A stretch of DNA of 64,000 nt from Aplidium turbinatum (GCA_918807975.1 OU964918.1:22614477-22678476), one strand, 5' to 3'; shown: positions 1-10,886, numbered from the stretch's first letter. Numbers and translations: made by a program. Notes: a model not told the origin generated them from the sequence alone.

Positions 1-366
1 TTTGTCGAAAGTGGAAGATTTGACGTTGCGTTTATTGCACATACATATTTTGCTATAGGCAGAAATCCAGGCCATGTCGTGCATAAGTAGCTGAAATACA
101 CCAAATATAAATTTTGATACCAATTTGTTTTCTAAGCAACATTATTAAGCATGCAGTAGTAACAATCTAAAAGGGAGGCTAAAAGTATAACTGACCCCCC
201 CCCGTCAAAGGTTTGCATGAAACCACAAAGGATTAAGTAGGCTTGTGGCAATGCTTGTACAGTAACCTTACTTAGGCTGTTTTGGTCTGTCTAACACTAA
301 CCATTCGTTATAGCACTGCATATGTTGGTGGTGAACGCAATGCCAAATCTTCCACTTTTGACAAAA
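1..366. mobile_element. MITE-like element with terminal inverted repeats
   Basis: The first ~33 bases (TTTGTCGAAAGTGGAAGATT...) return as an imperfect inverted copy at about 332-366 (AAATCTTCCACTTTTGACAA). No coding potential is visible between them. This fits a short non-autonomous DNA transposon. The true left end may lie outside the window, so no target duplication can be tested. Confidence 0.55.
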
Positions 367-394
367 GTAACCATTTGTTGTTATCATATCTCAC

Positions 395-1358
395 AAACCT
401 GACGTGATCTGAGGTTAGATTCGGATTCAGCTCTGCAAAATTACTCTAAATCAGTCTTCAAAGTTCATGGAGCAAAAAATAATTCTTTTTTTGTTTACCA
501 GTGTAATATATGGATTATGCCTGCATTGTGCTTGGGCATGTTGAATGTTGATGAAGACTTGCAGTTTTTGTCAGTCGGGAAATTATGTCATTCAAGGTGG
601 CTAACACTTGCTTGTAGACTATTTCGTAAATACACTCATGCAATCAACCCTTCCAAAAGTTTCATGAACTTGTCTGAGTACTGCATCAAGGTTTGCTTCC
701 CACCTTGGTTTGAAATAAAACACCACAATTCATTATCTGATGGGTCAAAAAACTTCTTCAACATGTTGCAAAGAAATCTTCCCAAGCCAAGAAGTAAAAG
801 ATTTCCAAGAAGGTTTTGGAATGCAATGCATTATTTGCTCACTCTGAAAATGTCATTGTTGGAATGCTAGGTGATGAAGACTGTCAAGTTAGAAAAGCAG
901 CAGGCCAACAAATCTATTCCTTAGGTGCACAAGCACAGGAAAAGCAAAGCAAGAATCATGTTGGCTCCTCACAAAAAGCAGAAGATGAAAATCGAAAGCT
1001 GAGAAAGGAAATTTCACCAGCCGTGCCACCTGCAATATGCAGATTTCTTGTGCCACAGCTTAATACTAAAGCAAAATCATACCACCAACTTGTGAAGCTT
1101 GGCACAGTTCATAAGTCTGAGCCACCTATCATGAGATCGCTAGCAGATCAACAGCTTGACAATGTCATTGACGAACCTCTGCGGCTGGATTATCCTTGCC
1201 GCAACCAAGCAGTGGAGTGTCACGTTAAGCTAGTGACTGTTAAAGCAAGCTTATATGCTGTAGGTTTTGAAAGAAGGGATGGACTGATTCGTCAGAAGGT
1301 GCGATCTCGTCAACTTATGAAAGAATTCAACAGCAAGAAGGAATTCCCACTAGATTGA
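395..1358 (+). pseudogene. C-terminal half of a large transposase-like protein
   Basis: Two overlapping plus-strand frames (517-870 and 816-1358) give one broken product. Its signature is LCHSRWLTLACRLFRKYT, then PPWFEIKHHNS, NALFAHSENVIVGML and PAVPPAICRFLVPQLNTKA. I recall this arrangement from a family of uncharacterised transposase-like proteins that is common in arthropod and cnidarian genomes; I cannot name the superfamily. A frame change near 815-870 shows it is decayed. Just upstream (395-470) lies sequence clearly related to the subterminal repeat of the intact element at 23939-26906 (shared GATTCGGATTCAGC, then CAAAATTA...AAATCAGT), which suggests related elements. A separate N-terminal-half remnant of apparently the same family follows at 2365-3010. 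Confidence 0.55.
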
Positions 1359-2363
1359 CATGTTCACCTTTTTGTGCTGGTTGCTAAAGTCTCAATGTAG
1401 TACAGGTAGTCTAGCACATGCAGCAGTATGGAGTATATCAATCTGTGTGCTGGTATTTCCTTGACAATGATTTCATGGCAGATCACAGTCTACCCATCAC
1501 CAATTATGTCTACTAATTACAGTATTTGTTTTATGCACCTACACTTTGAACAGTCCAGTTAGTAACCCCCAGGTCGTGCAGTAAAGTTGTTACTTGCTAC
1601 TGTGTGTGTACATGACACGAGCACTATATTGTATTTCCAGTCACACTACTGTACCGTTAGACCACTGCCTACATGCTCTCGATTAACCCTTGTATTCTCT
1701 ACATCATGTGTAGTGTGTACCATATATTATGCATACCATGCTGTATATTTATTGCAAATGCAATAAGCAAAAGTATCCAAGTCATCTGTGACCTGCATCA
1801 ACATAATAGGTTGATGCTGCATATTATGCAGTACAGTATGTGCATTTACCCATTACCTTGTGCCTGCGCTACCGTTTTGTCCAAAACATTGTCAAATATA
1901 CGCTTTTTGTCATAACTTTTTTTCTAGTGAAATTAAGGCAAAAAATCCTCATAGAGCAGATAAAAACATTATGATTCTGCATCATTTGATACCAAACTCA
2001 TGTTCCTAGCACCAGCAGTTCCAAAGTTACATCCGATTTGAGAATTTTGGGGGTATTTCCCCATAAAATGGGGGGTAGAACGGCCAATATGTGGTACAAC
2101 TCCCTGAAACCAGTTTTGTTATTGTTTTTAGCCAATTTGTCAGTGGTCTAAACCCCCTTTTTTTAATTAAAAAAAAATTTTTTTCAATCCACCCTATTGT
2201 CAAGCCAACAAGGGGATACAGGCAATTGGGATGTGGAGCACCTAAACCTTGACCAAATTTTTTGAAATTTTGTAATTTTGCTTTTTTAGTCAAGCCTCAC
2301 CCACAAAAAAAAAAAATTTGTTTTCAACCATTTTTTAAATTTTTGGGGGCACACGACACACCC
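1359..2363. other. Non-coding 3' part of the preceding transposon remnant
   Basis: No convincing gene. From about 2000 to 2363 the sequence resembles 3500-3727: both contain a run of C near a CTAAACCCCC or CTGGACCCCC stretch, then TCAAGCCTCAC, then an A/T-rich tract, and both end in a GCAC..CACCCTA terminus. I read the two as right-hand ends of two copies of one transposon family. Confidence 0.4.
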
Positions 2364-2364
2364 T

Positions 2365-3010
2365 AATGCACAATGTGCATTGCACATCTTCAATGATTTG
2401 TGAGATAGAGGAAAAACGCTCTCATGAAAGAAGATCAAAAACAGGAACAGCCATGTTCTTTTCTCATGACATAATGAAATCTCCAGGATTAGTTTCTGCA
2501 GAAACAGCATTACACCAACTGCCTTATCTCTTACTCTCCATTTTATGGTTCAAGGCTGTTCTGAAGATGCTTTGAAGCTAAATCTCCATCCATCTCAGTC
2601 ACCCAGATACAGAGTTGAAACAGCGCAACATATTTCAGAAAAAATTCTCTCCGCGTGGTCACCACCTGCTGTTGGTGCTTTACATTGGGATGGAATACTT
2701 CTGGAGACTTTAACCAGCAAGTAAAAGCAAGATGAAAGGCTCCGAGTTTTGATATCTGGCATCGGCATTAAATTGTTGGGTGTTCCAGTAATTATTTCAA
2801 CCCATTCAAGAGAAACAGCTGGAGCACTTGTGTCCAAAGTTACTATGCAGTTGCTTGAAGATTAGCATTGTAAAGATTTTGTTACATCTCTTGTTTTTGA
2901 CACAACAAGCTGTAATACAGGGCATTAAAACTGGTGCTTGTATACAACTTCAAGAAGATATAGGTCGCCCCTTACTTTAGGCTGCATGTAGGCACCATGT
3001 GGGTGAAATA
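2365..3010 (+). pseudogene. N-terminal/middle part of a large transposase-like protein, decayed
   Basis: Plus-strand translation in broken frames gives KSPGLVSAETALHQLPYLLL, then SAWSPPAVGALHWDGILLE, ERLRVLISGIGIKLLGVPV and LVFDTTSCNTGH. I remember this order (WDGKLL, GVKLLGVP, FDTTASNTGH, LGR..L..ACRHHVGEV) as the N-terminal and central part of the transposase-like family whose C-terminal half is at 517-1358. Internal stops and frame changes are obvious. It sits between two similar right-hand ends (2363 and 3727), so it looks like a second copy of the same family lacking its C-terminal half. Confidence 0.5.
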
Positions 3011-3727
3011 ATTCTTTTTAGGGTGAAAACCTGTGGTGAAATGATATGCAATTATGTATCATAGAGTACTGAAACACAAATGTTAGAATGTCACTTCGTA
3101 ATATCTAAATTTTAACTCAAAAGCAACAAAGGAGTGCTTATATTAAATTAAATTATGGTTAAAGCCTACACAGCGCTGTGGTAAATGGCATTAAAAGTAT
3201 AAAACACTGATTTTCTAGTGTCAGTTATGGTTTGTTCTGAACAGAGTATTCATTCAAAGAATTTGCAATCCAAAGACACCATTTTTGAAAGTTTTTGCAA
3301 AGTATGCTTCACAAATTTTGCCTAAACTTAGAAAGTTTGCCAAAATTCTGCAAAAATTTCAGAAATTCCATTGCACGAAGTATGTAAAATTGACACACTG
3401 GTTCTAAGTGAAATCTAAGCTGCTGTTCACAGCATAAAAACCATAATTTGCAATAATTTACAAAAATTAGCTGGTATCACATGAACAATGAACATATAAA
3501 AATCACTCAAATTTTTTTTAAAACATAAATCACTCAATTTAATGTCAAAATTGAAATTTGAGAAAATTGATAATCCTATAAAAGTTTGATTGCAATCTGG
3601 ACCCCCTAGACTTTATTTAATTTTGCTGAAACTTCATATTTAAGCTTTGTACATCAAGCCTCACTTCCAAAAAAAGTTAGGGTTGCTACAATCAAGTTTT
3701 AAATTTTACGGGGCATCAGCCGCACCC
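3011..3727. other. AT-rich transposon-derived sequence ending in a CACCCTA terminus
   Basis: No gene is seen. The last ~230 bases match the end seen at 2000-2363. The CCGCACCCTAG terminus abuts a pogo-like coding remnant, which suggests insertion into it. Confidence 0.35.
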
Positions 3728-4540
3728 TAGCGGATATGTTCTCTTCACAAACTCTTTGAACCAATCATGAAATATGTCACATGTGATCCAACCAGACTCA
3801 CTGATTCCATAAAAAGTGTTGCGAAGTGCATGCCCTCCCCTCCATGTGCTTTGCAAGTTTTTTCCTTTGAAAATCACAAGAGGGTCATGGGCAGTGCCAT
3901 CAGCGCAACACACTGCCAGAATGGTGGTATTTTCTCGATTTGCCCCACATGTCATTCTGATAGTTTTCTTTCCAACTGATCCAATTGTTTTGCATTTAGA
4001 TGGATCAGTCAGAAACCCAGATTCATCCACATTCCAGAAGCATTCTGGCCGGTCCAAAATCTGTAATTTTCTTGCTTCTTTTTCTAACATTTTCAAGAAC
4101 CCATATCGTTGGCGTAAAACCAAATGGAGTTGTGTCCAAAATCATCAAACTGAGATAACCGCAAAAAAATTGTTTGAATGTTTTTGATATCTCAAATGGA
4201 TCAAACCAACCAGTACCACAATACTTACAACCATGTAAGTGCCACAATACTTACAACTTTGTTTTGCAAACCTGGAGTGCTGGAAAGAACTACGCTCAAA
4301 AACCGAGACACGGCAATAAAACTAAAAGTGGACATAACCCAGTTTGGTTTTACCTCAACGATATATCACAAAAGGATCAGCTGTTACATTCTTCCGAGCT
4401 AGCTGCATCATTCCACCTTTTTTGAGTTTTAGCTTATGTCTTTGCATAAACGATTTAGCCCAATCATATCCTGGCATCGAATTTATAAATGGTGTAGCAA
4501 TTTCATTCGCAATTATGTAGATAACTTGCCGAATTGGACT
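3716..4540 (-). pseudogene. pogo/Jerky-type (DDE_1) transposase, broken
   Basis: Minus-strand frames encode FWNVDESGFLTDPSK, GANRENTTILAVCCADGTA, PLVIFKGKN and SESGWITCDIFHDWFKEF. This is the DDE_1 core of the pogo/Tigger/Jerky branch of the Tc1-mariner superfamily; NVDESGF carries the first catalytic aspartate. Farther upstream on the same strand (about 4380-4480) is YDWAKSFMQRHKLKLKKGG.MQLARK-like sequence matching the DNA-binding part (GK.W...F..RH.L.LR.....S.AR). The reading is in several frames and the C-terminal end is lost where another element's end abuts at 3727. Possible N-terminal residues (KKKHRKQF...) continue at 7239-7380 on the far side of the hAT element at 4560-7230, so the hAT inserted into this element. 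Confidence 0.7.
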
Positions 4541-5214
4541 AGCCGAATAGTAGCAGACCTAGGGTTGCAAAATTCCCGGGAATTTTCAGATCCAAAAACT
4601 TCCCATGGAACTTTTGGGAATTAACGGGAATTTTTGGGAATTTTCAGAAACTTTCAAAACAATCTTAATTTGATGTTGAAACAAGAAAATGGCCTTATAT
4701 TGTTTAGAATAAAAGTACTATGTATAACTAAAATACTTAAGCTATACAAACACATGGTTTAGTTTAATAATTCCAAAAATGAATCATTACCAATAGGCTA
4801 TGTTTTTTTTACAAAGAAAAACAATACTGAGTCAGTTACAAAGTCATTGTTCTAGTTGCTGCCGGTTAGCATCTCCTCCTGCTCAGCTTCTTCAGATGAT
4901 GTACTAATGACTGTTCTAGCAGCGTCATCGACTTCAGAGTCAACTTCAATTTGAGTTGACTTGTCTTCAGAGGGCTCAAACAATGCCAAGTTTGACCTGA
5001 CTGATACCAGTTTTTCACCCTTTTACTTGCGAACCTATTGTGGACCTTGATGTGAATGTTCCCAAGTACGATCAGTATTTTTTAAATATTGAAAAAGTAT
5101 GCATAATTAATAATTATTAAACCATAGGCATACGAAGCTGAGCAACGTGATCAAGTTTAACATCTTCAAGTTTATTACATTTACATAAACATAAAACTAC
5201 GCAACAAATTAAGT

Positions 5215-5262
5215 ATCGAACGTTTTCGACATCACAAGATGTCCTCTTCTGGAATAACATAT
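5215..5262 (-). ncRNA. Degenerate hammerhead-ribozyme-like motif downstream of the Penelope ORF
   Basis: On the minus strand this reads TTATTCCAGAAGAGGACATC, then TTGTGATGTCGAAAACG. The arms GACATC and GATGTC form a perfect stem II with loop TTGT, preceded by CAGAAGA (consensus CUGANGA, so one core base differs) and followed by GAAA. Penelope-like elements are known to carry type I hammerhead motifs. Stem III is very small or absent here. Activity is doubtful. Confidence 0.4.
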
Positions 5263-5463
5263 ACAATTTTACTACATCTGAATAAAATACAATGGTTATT
5301 ATAGGCTAACTATAAACAGGAAAAAAACAAAAACTGCACAGTACTTCTGACTAGCTCAAACTCAACGATATAGGCTCTGCGAGAATCAAAGGTAACTGCA
5401 TCAAAAGGTGTTGAACAGATCACATGATGTGGTAGAAAGGCAAACTGCAAAAAAAAACTAATT

Positions 5464-6360
5464 TTAAAATATAGAGAGCAAGAAAGATGAGCCGCAAGCA
5501 TACAATTGTCTGTTCAAAGGTGGTTTGTTACGTTTTATGTACAAGGCTTCTAAGGTTTTAGTTTGATACTCAGACCTGCCTCTGGATATGATCTCAAATT
5601 GTTTGATGGAAACGTTGTTTTTACATTCTGTACACGAGAAAATGTGATCTTTAATAGCACTTTTCTGTATGGAATTGAATTTCAAGTGTTCCCCAGCTCT
5701 AGTCGATAAATGTCTTGTTGACATACCGATGTATGTCAGGCTTGCTTCATGCAAACAACTGAATTTATACACAACATTGGAACATAGAGCAAAGGGCATA
5801 GGTGACTTTAGCTTGAAGTATCTGCCTACTTTGAACGTTCTATATGCAGGGTAAATGTCACAATCGAATTTCTTTTTAACAATTTTAGCTAGATTTTTTG
5901 AAAATCTTACCAAATCTTTTCCCAAGAATGGTATATCAAAAAAGTTGCTAAAATCGTCTTCTTCGGGTATATTTTTCGGTTTTTTATCCAAAAAAGCTTT
6001 TAATACTTTATCAAAGAAATATGATGTATATCCATTTAAATGCAGCATATTTTTCAACTTATTAGTTTCATTGTGGTCTGTGGAACAATAAATCAGTCGA
6101 ACAAACCAAACGGGCATGAGATAAAAGACATAGAAGTAGGCTAATCCAGATTTCCATCTATTTGGGCAAAAAGCGTTGTAATTTAAAAATAGGCCAGTGT
6201 TGGTGGGTTTTCGCCAGATCTGTGTGTCAAAGGAGTCCTGATTTATTTTTACTTCAACATCTAAAAAGGCAATAGTGTTATTAGATTTTTCACCCGTAAA
6301 TTTGATGTTTTGATGTTGAGCATAGTGAAAAACAAGCCAAGTGATGCAATGATAAACCAC
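5464..6360 (-). CDS. Penelope-type reverse transcriptase C-terminal part plus GIY-YIG endonuclease
   Basis: This is a 298-residue open frame. Residues ~20-70 carry the end of the reverse transcriptase: NNTIAFLDVEVKI, then IWRKPTNTGLFLNYNAF and WKSGL. This IAFLDV..., RKPTNTG..L...S.HP pattern is characteristic of Penelope-like elements. Residues ~185-275 form a GIY-YIG nuclease: VVYKFSCLHEASLTYIGMST, then R.LSTRAGEHLKF, KDHIFSC and a late ALYIKRNKPPLN. The N-terminal palm motifs, including YADD, are absent, so the copy is 5'-truncated and probably not autonomous. The frame itself is uninterrupted, suggesting fairly recent insertion. Confidence 0.85.
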   Translation of the reverse strand: MVYHCITWLVFHYAQHQNIKFTGEKSNNTIAFLDVEVKINQDSFDTQIWRKPTNTGLFLNYNAFCPNRWKSGLAYFYVFYLMPVWFVRLIYCSTDHNETNKLKNMLHLNGYTSYFFDKVLKAFLDKKPKNIPEEDDFSNFFDIPFLGKDLVRFSKNLAKIVKKKFDCDIYPAYRTFKVGRYFKLKSPMPFALCSNVVYKFSCLHEASLTYIGMSTRHLSTRAGEHLKFNSIQKSAIKDHIFSCTECKNNVSIKQFEIISRGRSEYQTKTLEALYIKRNKPPLNRQLYACGSSFLLSIF

Positions 6361-6646
6361 TTATTTAATGGGCTCTAGTAACTGCGAAGACCAGTAACCT
6401 ATGGCGCTTGAAGGAACTGCTGGTAGTAGGCTATGTTAATATCTAAGCAAAACGCTGTTGGTCTGCAATTCTTGAAGATGTTAAACTTGATCACGTTGCT
6501 CGGCTTCGTATGCCTATGGTTCAACAAGACAAACTCTCTACTGAAGCTGTAATAATTATTAATAATTAATAATTATGCATAAGCCTCATTCTTAATCAAC
6601 ACCAAATTAGTGTTTATAATAATTAAAGAAAATAAGAAATGCTTAA

Positions 6647-7056
6647 CCATGGCCACCTAAAGATACGGCCTGATTTGTCACATTTTGCAGAAATTTCCTG
6701 GTTTTTCTAACTTTGGGCGAACGTTTAAATAAATTTTTCTAAAAATTAGATTTTTACATTTTCTTTGCTTATTTTCCCAGATGACACAATAGGTTTTAAC
6801 ATCCTCACTTGTTGATAAACATAGAAAGTTTGATTTCGAAGATTTTAGTCAGACTGTTAATTTTCAATAACAGTCTGCCTACTTTAAGTTTTTCTCATTT
6901 GCTATTGCTTCCCCAAGGCGACAAAAAAAGTGTTATGTCATTAGGAAACCGCAAAAAGTAAAAACATCTCAAAAAATGTCAGTCAAGCACTAGCAGTAGC
7001 TGTAATCAAAATCTGCAAAATGTGACAAATCAGGCCGCATCTCCAGGTGGCCATGG
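6647..7056. mobile_element. MITE with CCATGGCCACC termini and CTTAA duplication
   Basis: The left end CCATGGCCACCTAAAGAT and right end ATCTCCAGGTGGCCATGG are inverted copies. The similarity extends ~50 bases inward (GCCTGATTTGTCACATTTTG against its complement). Identical CTTAA pentamers flank it (6642-6646 and 7057-7061). There is no coding frame. It sits within the hAT at 4560-7230. Confidence 0.8.
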
Positions 7057-7238
7057 CTTAAGATAGGTTTTTGATATTTTTTTATAATTGATGAAATTTA
7101 AAAAAAATGTTTTAAACATAATAAACGCCAAATGAAAATTCCCAATATTCCCGGGTCCTTCAAAATTCCTGGAAAATTTCCAGGAAAGTTTCCAAAATTC
7201 CCGGAAACTTTCCACCCCTTTACAACCCTAAGCAGACC

Positions 7239-7750
7239 CAAATATTTACGGTACATCAAATGTTCTTTTCATAAATTATATTTGTCCAATTTTAGGAGCC
7301 AACTTGCCTTTCCACAACAGTAATGGATAGGCAATGTTTCATGGTTAAATTGTTTTCGATGTTTCTTTTTGGTTGGAATTCATAGATGGAATTTTTTCTC
7401 AAAGTACAATTTTGGATTGTTATAAAATAGGTTTTTTAACGGTTGTTTCAATATTGAAAAGAGGATCATAACAGTAAGTCATTTTAGCACAAGGCTTCAA
7501 GCTAATAGGCTTCAAGCTTGATCAAACTAGATTTCCATTTCGGTGGTATGTTACCCCAAATTTAAAAAAAAATTAGTATGGCAGTGGTTTTGGGGTAATA
7601 TAGAATATCGTTTTTTGGTTACATTCCAATAAAATACAGTATTGTCAACCCTATAAATTAGAACGTAGACTAAATGGATTTTCGTGTGCGTTGATATTTT
7701 GTTTCACTTAAAACCATGCCTTTTGTGACATTATAGTATCCTGGTATAGT
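7239..7750. other. Transposon-derived sequence, probably continuing the pogo-like element
   Basis: The minus strand at 7239-7380 gives KKKHRKQFN-like basic sequence that could be the N-terminal part of the pogo-like transposase interrupted at 4560. A small hairpin is formed by TACCCCAAA and TTTGGGGTA (about 7550-7602). No gene is visible. Confidence 0.3.
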
Positions 7751-8153
7751 CAGGGTTGCCATCGACATGGACCCCAAAATAAACACAACCAAATCTTTAG
7801 ATTTTCATATGAAACAAAACGAACGTTTTTTTAACAAATCTTTGTATTTAAATGAGCCATGACATATCACAATTATCATATGCCATATTTTTCTTCAGAA
7901 ACAATATGTTCCAGCAACCCCTTGTTCATAAAAAATACTTCGGGCATCTTACAACAGCTTAAGTCTGGGTTTACCTTTACCTATATGTGCCAGCGATTTG
8001 ACTATCATTTCACTAAGCTTGTTCCTAAAAGTTTTGTGTTCAAATTAAGACAAAATAAAAACTCACGTCAGCAACAAGGACATTTCTGAGAAATCAGGAC
8101 AATAATTTTTTAAAGACATTGCCCTTCAAAATAAGAATGATGTGGCAACCCTT
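7751..8153. mobile_element. Possible hAT-like MITE (CAGGGTTGCCA ends)
   Basis: The left end CAGGGTTGCCA and right end TGGCAACCCTT are inverted copies about 400 bp apart. The flanks share TATAGT on both sides but do not give a clean 8-bp duplication. The interior is AT-rich and non-coding. Confidence 0.45.
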
Positions 8154-8324
8154 TTATAGTAGACCGTAGTACAGTAGCTAATGATAGTTGTTAGCATTGC
8201 AGGTTGCACTGGTGTAGTCAGCCTTCCCATTAATTTATTTTTTTAATGTTGTAACCTTATTGGAATTATAAGTTAACCTTAATTAAATTATAGTTATCAG
8301 TAGGGCATCTACAGCATGATACGG

Positions 8325-8665
8325 TGAATCTGCAACATCAGACCACAAGAGAACCAGTACACCAGCTCAGACACACTACTCGCCAGGTTGGGCTTGCAAA
8401 CGATTGAAGATGTCCTCCGATTCAACCGTCTCCGCTGGTTTGGACATGTTGAAAGGAGCAGAGGATGGATGAATCAATGCTGAGATGTGCCAGTTGCTAG
8501 TACAAAGAAGCCTGGACGTCCCAGGAAGACATGGAGGGATACCATAAATGATGACAGGAAGCGCTGGCAGATGACCAACACTAGCCCCTTAGAGCATGAT
8601 GATAGGAGACTGAGGATGTGCCTTGCCAGACTCCGTCCTACCCTGCTTCTAGGAAATGAGACGTA
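8325..8665 (+). pseudogene. 3' end of a LINE reverse transcriptase ORF
   Basis: Plus-strand translation in broken frames gives LLARLGLQTIEDVLRFNRL, then RWFGHVERSRGWMNQC, KKPGRPRKTWRDTINDDRKR and MCLARLRPTLLLGNET-stop. The LRWFGHVER...GRPRKTW pattern is the familiar C-terminal tail of non-LTR retrotransposon polyproteins, downstream of the reverse transcriptase. At least one internal stop follows MNQC. Only ~340 bp of a multi-kilobase LINE remains. Confidence 0.75.
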
Positions 8666-9004
8666 AAACAGAAGTCAAAAAAGTCAAAATTTTTAAAGGG
8701 CCTCGTCTATCCACGAATCAAAGAATAAAGTTGTTTTCAGCACTGGGGACTGTTTCTAAGAAGTTTATAGGTCAAAATAAAGTCAAAATTGACAATAAAG
8801 TCAAAATTTGTCAAAAATGGCTTTTGACAACCTTTTTGTGTTTCTTGAGAATAATTTTTGTCAAAATCCTCGTGGAAGCATTCTAAATCAGGAACTGCGA
8901 CACAATTAAACCATATTAACCCATAAAAGTAGGAAATATGTCTCAATGCCCACTTGGATCAGCAGTTACTTATCGCAAATTGTCCATTGTTTATTCATTG
9001 TTAC
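8666..9004. other. No recognisable gene
   Basis: AT-rich DNA with several GTCAAAA(A/T) runs (8680-8870). I see no supported feature here. Confidence 0.4.
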
Positions 9005-9010
9005 GTATTT

Positions 9011-9958
9011 CAGGCCTCGAAATTCATAGCGGACATGTCCGCCGTCACAGCATGTGATGTCCGTGGGAAGTACCATCTAGATCGGTCATATTTGTCCGCC
9101 GAGAAATAACACAGGAACTAGCGATACAAATCGTCATTGCATAGCACGAACAATTGTTGCGAGAATATAATTTCCCACGCATTCTAGCGCGCATCTAGAA
9201 AATGAAAATACTATATCCCTTAGTTTTCATTTAAGCAGGAAAACTTTTGATTTTTACGTTTCTTCAACGATTGATGACATTGAATCAGCGTAACAAAAGT
9301 GAATTCTTTGCTAAGAATCGATGGGAGTACCAGTACTTCTACACTAATTACGCGCAACTTAGTTCAAGTCTTACGTCACAATGTCTGGCTTTGATCTCCG
9401 AGTACTACTGATAAGGCAAGTTTGGTTACAAAATTAGATTATACAAGTAGACTATTACAGCAAAATTTGTTAAGTTTTGGTATTACAGTACAGTAGTAAG
9501 AAAGAAAAGGTCCAGGAAAAATTCACTTTCGCTCACATGACACGCAAAAATAAACCTAAAGAAAAAAGCCTAGTGAAACTTTGCATAGCAGAAAATAGTA
9601 GCGTTAGTGTAGACGTTTTCCGACTCCTGCCCAGAGCATTGCGACGCAAGAAGCCACACGACCTTGTTCGGTGGAAGTTAATCAGTTATGCGGCGTAAAG
9701 CAGCTACACTGCGCTTTGACTCTTCAAGCGCACGTCGTTGGTCTGATGAAAGCCTTTCAGAGTGTCTTCGCTGAAATTTTAAAAAGCCTAAACCGTAGCT
9801 ATAGTTCTCAAATGGCCAAGAATTATCAAGATAAAGTGATTAAGCATGACGATCGATGCTAAAACTGGTGTGTCCGCCGTGAAACTTAATTTGTCCGAGA
9901 TAGCTGCTCAGACCGGACACGTTTGTCCGCCGTCAACAAAAACGAATTTCGAGGCCTG
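9011..9958. mobile_element. CAGGCCTCG-family non-autonomous transposon, copy 1
   Basis: Starts CAGGCCTCGAAATTC and ends GAATTTCGAGGCCTG. GTATTT flanks both sides (9005-9010 and 9959-9964). Both subterminal regions carry repeated GTCCGCCG octamers in either orientation. Non-coding. The interior contains a TTTTTACGT...TTCAACG / CATTGAATCAGCGTAA pair related to the small palindromic repeat found elsewhere in the window. Confidence 0.85.
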
Positions 9959-9964
9959 GTATTT

Positions 9965-10352
9965 AAATAATTTTTATAAAACACTCCCTCTTCACAAACG
10001 TGGTCTTTTCGAAGATCAACAGTTTGGATTTTAGGAATAGCCTACTGACATTCTGTAATACAAAAATGCCTATGCAAGCTAAATCGTCTTCAGCAAAAGT
10101 TAGACAGATTTGTCAAGATTTTCTTATCGCCAAAAAACACGACGCACTTTTTATAATCCATAAAACACCTTGACTTTTCGACAAAATATTACGTTTGGGT
10201 ATGAAACCGACAAAATATCATGTTTGGGTAACTGATATCAATTCAAGGAAGAATTGTGCCCTCTACAAATAAGCAATTTTGTTAGGTCAAAGTTTCATAA
10301 AAATAAACTCAAAATAATTTTTTTTTTTAAATGGCCCTAGTTATCAGACCTC
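9965..10352. other. No recognisable gene
   Basis: Contains a near-duplicate ACAAAATAT(T/C)A(C/T)GTTTGGGTA (about 10181-10231). Otherwise it is unremarkable AT-rich intergenic or intronic DNA. Confidence 0.3.
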
Positions 10353-10886
10353 TGAAAGTGCTATCTAGATCGGTCATATTTGTCCACCAAGAAATAACAC
10401 AGGAACTAGCGATACAAATCGTCATTGCATAGCATGAACAATTGTTGCGAGAATATAATTTCCGCGCATTCTAGAGCGCATCTAGAAAATGTTCATATTG
10501 TATCCCTTAGTTTTCATTCAAGCAGGAAAACTTTCGATTTTTACATTGCTTCAACGAATGATGACATTGAATCAGCGTAACAAAGGTGACTTTTTTGCTA
10601 AGAATGATGGGAGTGCAGGTACTTGTACAATGTACACTAATCACGTGCAACTTAGTTCAAGTATAACTAATGTCTGGCTTTGATCTCCGAGTAATATTGA
10701 TGAGGTAAGGTTGGCTACAAAATATGTTTATTTTTTTTATATACTGTAGTAAGAAAGAAAGAAAATTCCCAGGGAAAATTCACTTTCGCTCACATGACAT
10801 GCAAAAATAAACCTAAAGAAAAATGCCTGGTGGAACTTTGCACAACAGAAAATACTAGCGTTAGTATAGAAGTTTTCCGACTCGTG
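10353..10886. mobile_element. CAGGCCTCG-family fragment lacking both termini
   Basis: It aligns with positions about 9072-9635 of copy 1 (CTATCTAGATCGGTCATATT... through TTTTCCGACTCGTG) but has neither terminal repeat. Small differences accumulate along its length, so it is an older, truncated copy. Confidence 0.8.

Larger units (their letters stand above)
5098..6580 (-). mobile_element. Penelope-like retroelement, 5'-truncated, with inverted flanks
   Basis: The minus-strand coding region at 5464-6360 marks this element. It is bounded by a long near-perfect inverted repeat (about 5124-5170 and 6472-6523; CTTGAAGATGTTAAACTTGA...), outside which TAATAATTATTAA and TATGCATAA repeats also face each other. 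Inverted flanking repeats of this kind are known for Penelope elements. It lies inside the hAT at 4560-7230, so it is younger than that hAT. Confidence 0.8.
4560..7230. mobile_element. hAT element with exact 8-bp target duplication, carrying nested insertions
   Basis: The ends are TAGGGTTGCAAA on the left and TTTACAACCCTA on the right. They are flanked by identical 8-mers AGCAGACC (4552-4559 and 7231-7238), which is diagnostic of a hAT insertion. Subterminal regions on both sides are rich in TTCCCGGGAA- and TTTTGGGAA-like motifs. A minus-strand tail around 4860-5000 reads SEEAEQEEMLTGSN-stop, possibly the end of its own transposase. The interior was later invaded by a Penelope-like element (about 5098-6580) and a MITE (6647-7056). 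Confidence 0.9.
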
